The notes beneath the pieces were generated by a model. The model was not told the DNA's origin. It ran no database searches and was given only the letters and a program-made list of their open reading frames with translations. The position numbers and the translations under genes are program-made. A DNA stretch of 13,233 nt from positions 1 through 13,233 of the forward strand of contig QNUZ01000035.1 in the NCBI GenBank assembly GCA_004347865.1. The letters run 5' to 3'. This DNA comes from Archaeoglobi archaeon (GTDB taxonomy: Archaea; Halobacteriota; Archaeoglobi; Archaeoglobales; Archaeoglobaceae). This document shows positions 7,752 through 12,809 of the stretch, one piece after another; the stretch's first letter is position 1, and each line of letters opens with the position of its first letter.

Positions 7752-7776
7752 CATTTCTAACTTTTGAACTATGAAA

Positions 7777-7791
7777 CAAAATTTAATTTTG
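7777..7791. repeat. A/T-rich inverted repeat between trm112 and the IS relic
   Basis: CAAAATT-T-AATTTTG, two perfect 7-base arms around one base. It lies about 26 bases upstream of the box A of the trm112/pyrG operon. It could be a protein-binding site for that promoter or part of the old left end of the insertion sequence; in A/T-rich DNA it may also be chance. Confidence 0.4.
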
Positions 7792-7815
7792 ATACTTTGC
7801 CTCTGCCAGCAGTTC

Positions 7816-7830
7816 TAAAGTTGGACTTTA
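7816..7830. repeat. Inverted repeat overlapping the tnpA promoter
   Basis: TAAAGT-TGG-ACTTTA, perfect 6-base arms. The right arm runs into a box-A-like TTTAAATA (7827-7834) that lies about 22 bases before the ATG of the tnpA remnant. It may be a left-end structure or an operator kept from the insertion sequence. Confidence 0.4.
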
Positions 7831-7852
7831 AATAGACAAAGTAGTTCTCTGG

Positions 7853-7975
7853 ATGGAGAGGCTCTACACGCTCAAAGAAGCCAAAAAACTACTGGGAGCA
7901 ACGACGAGACCCATTCAGCGCCGGAATAAAGAGGGAAAGAGGGAGGCCGTCAGGGCGGTTGGTGACAGGGGATGA
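7853..7975 (+). pseudogene. Remnant of IS607 tnpA (N-terminal MerR-like HTH of the serine recombinase)
   Basis: Forty codons from ATG to a TGA. The opening MERLYTLKEAKKLLGATTRP matches the start of IS607-type TnpA, where the pattern is YTLKEA-(K/S)-LLGV-T-TIQRWDKEGKI. After it comes IQRRNKEGKREAVRAVG (21-37), where the usual WD has become RN and later positions have drifted. The last few codons before the TGA belong to the fusion joint, not to tnpA. The catalytic serine recombinase domain is entirely missing, so it cannot move DNA. It might still be expressed as a 40-residue HTH peptide, since a box-A-like TTTAAATA lies about 22 bases upstream. Recognition is by pattern only. Confidence 0.75.
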
Positions 7976-8062
7976 GGCTGGTGGGGCCCCAATGAACTCG
8001 GGGGCTCGAGGCTGTTGAATCCCCCAGAGCTGCGCAGTCAAAGTCGGATTGAAGTTTATTAA
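7962..8062 (+). pseudogene. Remnant of tnpB (C-terminal tail, frameshifted)
   Basis: Reading from 7962, the frame gives VTGDEAGGAPMNSGARGC and then a stop. From 8024, in another frame, it gives PELRSQSRIEVY and a TAA at 8060-8062. Removing one T near 8014-8016 and one C in the C-run 8021-8025 would join the two into one continuous tail. I recognise this as the kind of disordered C-terminal tail found on archaeal TnpB proteins of IS605/IS607 elements. The RuvC nuclease core and zinc finger are gone. The G+C content is clearly higher than in the flanks. A database search is needed to confirm the match. Confidence 0.6.
7983..8037 (+). ncRNA. Possible remnant of a TnpB omega (guide scaffold) RNA
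   Basis: In IS605/IS607 elements the guide RNA scaffold overlaps the 3' end of tnpB and continues to the element's right end. In this remnant the region can fold: CTC-GGGGG (7997-8004) pairs with CCCCC-A-GAG (8021-8029) around a 16-base loop, leaving only one bulged A. Self-complementary GGGGCCCC (7983-7990) and CTGCGCAG (8030-8037) flank it. Whether it is transcribed, and whether it matches a known omega RNA, is not known. Confidence 0.3.
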
Positions 8063-8152
8063 TGACTACGTAGCTCAAAACACGAATAGCGTGATCAAAG
8101 ATGCAAGGATTATGAAAGCAATTTTTCCACTTTGTTTGAGAGCGCATAGCCA

Positions 8153-8722
8153 TCACCGGTTTGATTTTTCCGCAAGCCTACGCCTCAGCCATTTTTGCAA
8201 CCAAGGATTCTCTATCCCATCCAAGGACTCCATGATCTCCTTCCCTAAGTCTACTCCCTCCTTCTCTGAGATTTGCATGAGTGCGAGACATCGGTAGTAT
8301 GGGTCTGGAATTTCCTTAGCCATTTCAAGGCTCTGAGGAAAAGAGAGCTTTTCAGAGATCCTTTTCATACTCGCAGAAGCAATTTTCCTGTCTGAAATCT
8401 TTACAAGATATTCAAATTTACCTGTTCTTTCGAAAAGATAGGCATAAGCCAAATCTCTCCTGTAAGCGTTATTTATAAGCTCAACTATGTCCAGACCGCT
8501 GACTTCAACTATTCTCAGGAAGTCCTCATCATTTCTCGCGATTCTCAACGCTTTTTTAACGAATTCCTGATCTTTTGAGACAAAATATAGGTTAAGAAAA
8601 GCCATTACCTTGGCTTCGCAATCTTGAATGCTCTCGGCCAGCTTTTCGGCTAAATCCAAATCCCTTTCAGCGATCCGCTTTATCTCTTCGGCAAGCAGGT
8701 TTTCCTTAAGCCTTTTCTCCAT
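8153..8722 (-). CDS. Unrecognised alpha-helical repeat protein (TPR/HEAT-like)
   Basis: Not a family I can name. The 189 residues are charged and almost wholly helical in character, with no signal peptide or membrane span. At least two repeat-like units stand out: one centred on LAEKLAESIQDCEAKVMAFL (24-43), the other on SLEMAKEIPDPYYRCLALMQ (130-149). Both follow the pattern A..I-D-...(Y/K)R..AL..I, a helix pair with a turn after the aspartate. Similar units occur in tetratricopeptide-like archaeal proteins of unknown role, so a binding or scaffold function is possible. A box-A-like sequence at 8742-8749 is about 23 bases before the ATG. It is divergent from the YkgJ-type gene and next to the IS607 relic, so it may belong to a variable spot of the chromosome. 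Confidence 0.7.
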   Translation of the reverse strand: MEKRLKENLLAEEIKRIAERDLDLAEKLAESIQDCEAKVMAFLNLYFVSKDQEFVKKALRIARNDEDFLRIVEVSGLDIVELINNAYRRDLAYAYLFERTGKFEYLVKISDRKIASASMKRISEKLSFPQSLEMAKEIPDPYYRCLALMQISEKEGVDLGKEIMESLDGIENPWLQKWLRRRLAEKSNR

Positions 8723-8779
8723 AACCCTATTTCACTAAGAACAATAAAACAATATCTCAAAATCCCAAGGAACAAGAAA

Positions 8780-8787
8780 TTTAAATT
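8780..8787 (+). promoter_or_regulatory. Box A (TATA) for the YkgJ-type gene
   Basis: TTTAAATT, centred about 22 bases before the ATG at 8806. It sits in the 83-base divergent gap shared with the helical repeat gene, whose own candidate box lies on the other strand at 8742-8749. Confidence 0.5.
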
Positions 8788-8805
8788 CCGAGCTATATTT
8801 TCGCT

Positions 8806-9300
8806 ATGCACGTGCCATGGAGACTGGTCGCTTCATGGCACTGCGATGCGTGTGGCGCTTGTTGCAGGGAGTATCGTGTAAGGCTTAGAGCATACGAATA
8901 CCTGAAGCTTAAAGGGACTGCGCTGGTCGAAGAGAGGGCCAACAGGTTCTACTTAAAAAAGATAGGAAAACTTTGTCCTTTCCAAAAAGGATATCTTTGC
9001 TCTCTGAGAGACTCGAAACCCGTCGCATGCAAACTCTATCCTTTTTCAATACTCAAAAAAGGAGACGAGAGGGCTTTATTCGAATACGAGGGTGAGGAAT
9101 TCTTTGTCTACGTTGACGACTTTTGCAAAAACGTTAAACTCAAAAAAGATCTTAAGCCATCAGCGGAAATCTTGAAAAAAATTGAGGAGGCAATAGAAAT
9201 AGTTCTCGGAAAAAGAGTTAAATTGAACCTTTTGACCGCTAAATTAGTCTCAGAAACTCCAGAGCCTCGATTACTCCATCGCCGTCGTTTGATGGTGTGA
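8806..9300 (+). CDS. YkgJ-family cysteine cluster protein
   Basis: A small cytosolic protein expected to bind zinc or iron through conserved cysteines; the biochemical role of the family is not established. Visible: CDACGACC (13-20, Cys13, 16, 19 and 20), Cys57 in LCPF, Cys65, the ACKLYPF motif (74-80, Cys75), and Cys107 in DDFCKNV. This order of CxxCxxCC, CPF, C and CxxYPF is diagnostic of the YkgJ/UPF0153 domain. The length of 164 is normal. The last 20 codons overlap, on the opposite strand, the end of the HAD phosphatase gene by 62 bases. The basic C-terminal tail (about 155-161) thus comes from antisense HAD sequence and is probably not conserved. A box A lies about 22 bases before the start. 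Confidence 0.85.
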   Translation: MHVPWRLVASWHCDACGACCREYRVRLRAYEYLKLKGTALVEERANRFYLKKIGKLCPFQKGYLCSLRDSKPVACKLYPFSILKKGDERALFEYEGEEFFVYVDDFCKNVKLKKDLKPSAEILKKIEEAIEIVLGKRVKLNLLTAKLVSETPEPRLLHRRRLMV

Positions 9301-9907
9301 CAAGATCTGCAAGCTCCTTGAGTCTAATATCCGCATTTGCAACAGCAATTCTAAATCCAGCAACCCTAAACATATCTATATCATTTTCTGAGTCTCCAAC
9401 AACGGCGAATCCCTTTACTGGGATTCCTAAGCAGTCTGATATGAACTCCAAAGCTTTTCCCTTGCTCACATTTCTGTCAGAGATGTGGTATGCGAATCCT
9501 GAGTCCAGTAACCTAACATCAAAATCCTTCAAAATTTCTCGGGCCATTTGAAGGTCGAAGTTTCTACGCATACAGACCTCTGACTTTCGGTATTCAAAAT
9601 CCAGAAGCTCGACACTAAAGTGCTTCTTTAGCTCCTCAAGCGCTTTTATGCACTTCTCCTTGTTACCCAGAACTATGTCTTCGCCGTCGTATGAAAATCT
9701 GACTACGCCTCCATTTTCGCAGATCACAACATCGGAAACGCCTATAACCTTCGCCACCGCTCTAGCAAAGCATGGAGCGTTACCAGTAGCAAGTACCACT
9801 GGAATCTTCAGTTTTCTCAATGCTTCAACAGCCCTCAGGTTTAGCGCTCTCCTACGATCAGTTATTGTGCCATCTAAATCGATTGCTATGGCCTTTGGCT
9901 CAAACAT
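9239..9907 (-). CDS. Phosphoglycolate phosphatase, archaeal HAD type
   Basis: A HAD-superfamily phosphatase of the archaeal phosphoglycolate phosphatase / sucrose-phosphatase-like group, which removes the phosphate of 2-phosphoglycolate or a related small phosphoester. Motif I is DLDGT with nucleophile Asp10 and Asp12; motif II is Thr41 in LATGN; motif III is Lys149 in SKGKAL; motif IV is GDSENDIDMF with Asp172 and Asp176. The C2 cap lies between motifs II and III (about 80-150). The 222-residue length fits. It begins immediately after the phaC stop with no gap, so it is the last gene of the phaE-phaC operon. Substrate assignment from sequence is only moderate for HAD enzymes; a role linked to the polymer operon is possible but unproven. 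Confidence 0.82.
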   Translation of the reverse strand: MFEPKAIAIDLDGTITDRRRALNLRAVEALRKLKIPVVLATGNAPCFARAVAKVIGVSDVVICENGGVVRFSYDGEDIVLGNKEKCIKALEELKKHFSVELLDFEYRKSEVCMRRNFDLQMAREILKDFDVRLLDSGFAYHISDRNVSKGKALEFISDCLGIPVKGFAVVGDSENDIDMFRVAGFRIAVANADIRLKELADLVTPSNDGDGVIEALEFLRLI

Positions 9908-11011
9908 TCAGATCTCTTTCGTCTTCACAAGGCTACCGCTTCTCTCGGCAAGCCACTTGGCGACATCGTCCCATAGGGCCATTCCCCTTCGAGAGACAAC
10001 AAGCCCCACATGCCCCACGTCTGCCTGAAATACTGCCTTATCCTTGCTCCCTATCACGTCAAGGAATTTCAGCGTACATTCTGGCGGGGCCAAATGGTCT
10101 CTTAGGCCAACAACCGCTGCAGCTGGCATGGTAATTCTCTTCGGATTTACTCTCTTTCCTTTTATGTAAAGCTTTCCCTCTGCAAGTGCGTTGTTCTGGT
10201 AAAGTTCCTGGTTGTATCTCACGTAAGCCCCTGGGGCAACATTGACCCCGTCATGGATCCAGCGTTCCATCTTGAAGAAGTCATCTAAGAATTCCTCGCT
10301 CTCCGCATTCATGAACAGATTTATGTATTTGCCAAAGTAATTGCCCCAAGGCTCGAGAATCTTGAACCTCTCTGTCAGGAACCACGAAGGAACATAGCCG
10401 AATGGAGCAACGATCTCTTCAGGATTGAAGAACCTCTTGTCTGCCAGAGTAACAAGACCACCGATCTTCTTGTCGAAATAAAGCGTTGAGGCCAAGAATA
10501 TGATGTTCTTAACATTCTCCGGATAAAGAGCTGTGTACATCGCACTCATTCCTCCGCCCATGCAATAGCCAAGGATAGAAACTTTTCTAGAGCCAGAATC
10601 TCTTTTCACATCTTCCACAAAATCGGCAAGGAATATGTCGATATAGCTGTCCAATGAGAACTGATCCGCAATTGTTGCGTCACCCCACTTAATCATGTAG
10701 ACATTGAATCCCGCCTGCAACAGCTTTCGCACTACACTCCTTTGAGGAGTCAGATCGAGAATATAGGGCTTGTTTATCAGCGCATAAACTATCAGAAGGG
10801 GAGTTTCATACTGCTTTTCCGTCATCGGCTCGTATCGATAGAGCTTCACGCCGTCGTCCGAGGAAATCTCAACCCTCGGGGTTGCGCCTATCTTGACATC
10901 AGGAATGAAATAGGGTTTGTCTTCTGTGATCGGCAGAAAGTTTGGATTCTTTATGAACCACTCGGTGAGCTTTAAAGCCCTTCTGTAATTCCTCAAGGCT
11001 TCATTGAGCAT
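9908..11011 (-). CDS. phaC: Class III poly(3-hydroxyalkanoate) synthase, PhaC subunit
   Basis: Polymerises (R)-3-hydroxyacyl-CoA into a storage polyester, working with PhaE on granule surfaces. It is an alpha/beta hydrolase in which the nucleophile is cysteine: Cys150 in GYCMGGG, with Asp305 in GLRDHLAPPE and His334 in GHVGLVVS. These positions almost match Cys149, Asp302 and His331 of the well-studied class III enzyme. The WGNYFGKYINLF stretch (222-233) and the PHA-synthase-like N-terminal half agree. Start chosen at 11011 (367 residues), because a strong GGAGGTG lies 6 bases before it. The frame extends to 11047, but those 12 codons lie inside phaE. It overlaps phaE by 11 bases. No thiolase, reductase or phasin gene is in view. 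Another acyltransferase activity remains possible. Confidence 0.88.
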   Translation of the reverse strand: MLNEALRNYRRALKLTEWFIKNPNFLPITEDKPYFIPDVKIGATPRVEISSDDGVKLYRYEPMTEKQYETPLLIVYALINKPYILDLTPQRSVVRKLLQAGFNVYMIKWGDATIADQFSLDSYIDIFLADFVEDVKRDSGSRKVSILGYCMGGGMSAMYTALYPENVKNIIFLASTLYFDKKIGGLVTLADKRFFNPEEIVAPFGYVPSWFLTERFKILEPWGNYFGKYINLFMNAESEEFLDDFFKMERWIHDGVNVAPGAYVRYNQELYQNNALAEGKLYIKGKRVNPKRITMPAAAVVGLRDHLAPPECTLKFLDVIGSKDKAVFQADVGHVGLVVSRRGMALWDDVAKWLAERSGSLVKTKEI

Positions 11012-11552
11012 CTGAACCACCTCCCTTCGACTTCTCCATCTTTTCAATTTTTTCTTTGAGCGCTCTGACCTCCTCCAGTATCTTCCTCGACTCCTTCTTT
11101 ATGTCTCCCTTCAGATCCACGTATGCCTCCGAAAGGGCTATAACATCCTTTCTCGAAACCATTCCGAAGACGTGCAGCATTGCGCTCGTGAAGTTCTGCA
11201 AGTTAAGCAGGGAGCGCATGTAAGCGCTGTTGACGGAATTGATCAGAGCAGAAACAACGGCATTGTTCATATACTTTGCATATATCTCCTCAAACCTCTC
11301 CATAGCGTTTCCCACGGCTTTAAAGACTTCCTCACTATCCCTCTTGGCCAAAGCTGCAGAGAGTTCGAACAAAAAGCCCCAGCAAGCTCTGTTTAGCTCA
11401 AAAATCATTTCTCCGCTATTTTTGTAAAATTCTTCGAATTCCTGCTCTGTGATCTCTTTTAGATAAGTTCTGGGATCTATTAAAGTTAACAGGAACTCGT
11501 TGAAGGCCTTTGCAGTCTTAAAAAGTTCCTCAAAATATTTTCCATCTATCAT
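11001..11552 (-). CDS. phaE: PHA synthase subunit PhaE-like
   Basis: The partner subunit that class III PhaC needs for activity. The 183-residue helical protein has a core with CWGFLFELSAALAKRD (57-72) and a segment MVSRKDVIALSEAYVDLKGD (131-150) followed by a charged coiled coil (about 146-175). That segment resembles the conserved PhaE/PhaR signature of the form (L/V)PSR-D-L-L-L. PhaE proteins diverge quickly, so position next to phaC is a large part of the evidence. Start chosen at 11552, because TTTAAATG at 11574-11581 lies 25 bases upstream in box A position. The open frame begins at 11576 (eight more residues), but that ATG falls within the box. The length is close to that of haloarchaeal PhaE. 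Confidence 0.78.
   Translation of the reverse strand: MIDGKYFEELFKTAKAFNEFLLTLIDPRTYLKEITEQEFEEFYKNSGEMIFELNRACWGFLFELSAALAKRDSEEVFKAVGNAMERFEEIYAKYMNNAVVSALINSVNSAYMRSLLNLQNFTSAMLHVFGMVSRKDVIALSEAYVDLKGDIKKESRKILEEVRALKEKIEKMEKSKGGGSDAQ
11018..11024 (-). promoter_or_regulatory. Strong Shine-Dalgarno site for phaC inside phaE
   Basis: The - strand reads GGAGGTG six bases before the phaC ATG at 11011. In the phaE frame it encodes the GGG run near the C-terminus. It decides the phaC start and contrasts with the leaderless first genes of most transcription units here. Confidence 0.75.
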
Positions 11553-11573
11553 GTTATGTTGTGCGCATGCAGA

Positions 11574-11581
11574 CATTTAAA
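11574..11581 (-). promoter_or_regulatory. Box A (TATA) for the phaE-phaC-phosphatase operon
   Basis: The - strand reads TTTAAATG after a purine-rich GGGGAAAAGG (BRE-like). Its centre is about 25 bases before the chosen phaE ATG. A perfect 10-base palindrome lies just upstream at 11591-11600. Confidence 0.5.
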
Positions 11582-11590
11582 CCTTTTCCC

Positions 11591-11600
11591 CGTCCGGACG
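11591..11600. promoter_or_regulatory. Palindrome CGTCCGGACG upstream of the pha promoter (possible operator)
   Basis: A perfect, G/C-rich 10-base palindrome in an A/T-rich intergenic region, 9 bases upstream of the phaE box A. This is a position where archaeal regulators often bind. No regulator gene is adjacent. The role is inferred from symmetry and position alone. Confidence 0.35.
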
Positions 11601-11661
11601 ACCTCTTAATCTAACCATTTAGCCAAAGCAATGCGCGAAAGCTGTTAATAGATTCTTCGGA

Positions 11662-11699
11662 CAAAAAGGGGATGAGAAAGAGTTAAGAAAAGCTAAAAA
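11662..11699 (-). terminator. Probable T-rich terminator after mdh
   Basis: On the - strand, starting about 25 bases after the mdh stop, there are several T runs (reverse of the A-rich + strand segments near 11662-11668, 11687-11690 and 11695-11699) and no clear hairpin. T-rich tracts end transcription in archaea. This would separate mdh from the pha operon. Confidence 0.35.
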
Positions 11700-11723
11700 C
11701 CTTGTTCGAAAAATCTCCTAAGT

Positions 11724-12599
11724 TCAGTAGCCTATATCCCTCAACCACTTTTTCAGGGTACTCGCTGAATTTCTTAGCTTCTCAAGGTCTTTTTCGCTAA
11801 GTTCAAGCTCCAAAACTTCAGCACCATTTCTGCTGAGCTTTGCTGGAACTCCCAAAGCAACATCGCTAATCCCGTACTCTCCATTTAGCACAACGCTTGT
11901 GGGGATTATCTCGCCAAGGTCTTCGACTACTGATCTGACCATTCTGCAGACAGCAGTTCCTGGGCCATATACGGTGGCCCCTTTTCTTTTTATAACTTCT
12001 GCTGCAATCTGACGAACATCCTTCTCTACCTGTTCCCAGTCTGTTTTAACGTCTGCAAGGCTTTCTGCGATGAACATGGTGTCTCCATGCTCTCCGAGAA
12101 TCCAAGCTCTTGTGGCATTAACCCCAGCAGTTCGCAACCTATGCATGAGCCTTGCGGAGTCAAGAAGGTTACCCATTCCGAAGACTTCCTCACGCTTCTT
12201 GCCACTCTCCTTCCAAGCAACGAATGTCATCAAGTCCATAGGGTTTGTTACTACCAGAATCTTGCTCTCTTTTGAATGCTTTACTATATTCTTAGCAACA
12301 TCCCTGACCACTTCTACGTTTTTCGTTGCAAGATCGAGTCTAGTCATTCCAGGCTTCCTTGCAAAACCTGCCGTGACTACAACGATTTCACTCCCCTCAA
12401 GCAACGAATAATCACTCCCACCCACGATCTTGGGGTATCTGTCAACAATTGCAGCAGCATGGGACAGATCTATCGCTTCACCAACAGCTAGATCCTCTAA
12501 AACGTCTACTAGAGCTATTTCATCGAGATCCATGTTCATCAAGCATGCGTAAGCAGATAAGCTTCCGACTCTGCCAGCACCAACAAATCCGATCTTCAT
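11724..12599 (-). CDS. mdh: Malate dehydrogenase (NAD-dependent, LDH-like type)
   Basis: Interconverts malate and oxaloacetate in the cytosol. N-terminal Rossmann motif GFVGAGRVG (4-12), Asp32 after the second beta strand (favours NAD), the substrate loop with Arg81 in ARKPGMTRLDL (80-90) and Arg87, VVTNPMDLMT (116-125), Arg150, and catalytic His171 in LGEHGD. Arg81 at the substrate-specificity position points to malate rather than lactate. From memory the protein closely resembles A. fulgidus malate dehydrogenase in sequence and length (291 here). The start agrees with the family, and a box-A-like CTTAAAGC lies about 24 bases upstream. It is followed, after about 170 bases with T-rich tracts, by phaE in the same direction, so joint transcription is uncertain. 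Confidence 0.95.
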   Translation of the reverse strand: MKIGFVGAGRVGSLSAYACLMNMDLDEIALVDVLEDLAVGEAIDLSHAAAIVDRYPKIVGGSDYSLLEGSEIVVVTAGFARKPGMTRLDLATKNVEVVRDVAKNIVKHSKESKILVVTNPMDLMTFVAWKESGKKREEVFGMGNLLDSARLMHRLRTAGVNATRAWILGEHGDTMFIAESLADVKTDWEQVEKDVRQIAAEVIKRKGATVYGPGTAVCRMVRSVVEDLGEIIPTSVVLNGEYGISDVALGVPAKLSRNGAEVLELELSEKDLEKLRNSASTLKKWLRDIGY

Positions 12600-12619
12600 G
12601 AGCCAAAGTCTTCCCGCAG

Positions 12620-12628
12620 GCTTTAAGC
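12620..12628 (-). promoter_or_regulatory. Box A (TATA) for mdh
   Basis: The - strand reads GCTTAAAGC, itself palindromic, centred about 25 bases before the mdh ATG at 12599. No Shine-Dalgarno sequence lies between. Confidence 0.5.
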
Positions 12629-12701
12629 TTTTAGATTTTTTAGAGGATGAAGGTTAGAAAGATTAAAGTATTGCGATTTCTACAGCCCAACAGTAATTAA
12701 A

Positions 12702-12773
12702 GCCCCCGTGGGGTAGCGGACATCCTAGAGGCCTTCGGAGCCTCAGACCCGGGTTCAAATCCCGGCGGGGGCG
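12702..12773 (+). tRNA. tRNA-Arg, anticodon UCG
   Basis: A full cloverleaf is visible. Acceptor arms GCCCCCG and CGGGGGC pair perfectly. The anticodon stem GAGGC/GCCTC encloses the loop CTTCGGA, giving anticodon TCG (reads CGA, Arg). The T arm is CCGGG-TTCAAAT-CCCGG. The D stem is short, with one G-U pair and a mismatch at the inner end. The discriminator is G, and CCA is not encoded. No intron is seen. A box-A-like ATTAAAG near 12662-12668 could be the promoter. The gene sits between divergent mdh and the converging permease. Confidence 0.95.
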
Positions 12774-12809
12774 CTAATACAAAGCTACTTTCTCCAGAGC
12801 TGGTTCCTG

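Larger units (their letters stand above)
7816..8062 (+). mobile_element. Collapsed IS607-family element (tnpA head joined to tnpB tail)
   Basis: A full IS607 element carries tnpA (serine recombinase) followed by tnpB and is usually near 1.7-2 kb. Here only about 250 bases remain: a promoter-like left part, the N-terminal HTH of tnpA, a junction at about 7955-7965, then the C-terminal tail of tnpB up to the TAA at 8060-8062. Everything between is deleted, and both remnants carry further damage (substitutions, frameshifts). IS607 elements have no terminal inverted repeats or target duplication, so the exact ends cannot be drawn; the bounds given run from the left inverted repeat to the tnpB stop. 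This fills most of the otherwise gene-free stretch 7722-8152. Confidence 0.65.

Noticed and set aside
8049..8297. A + strand open frame of 82 codons after the tnpB relic.
   Set aside because: It mostly lies antisense to the helical repeat gene, and its product has no recognisable features.
11012..11047. A longer PhaC starting at 11047.
   Set aside because: The added codons lie within phaE, and the strong GGAGGTG site points to the ATG at 11011.
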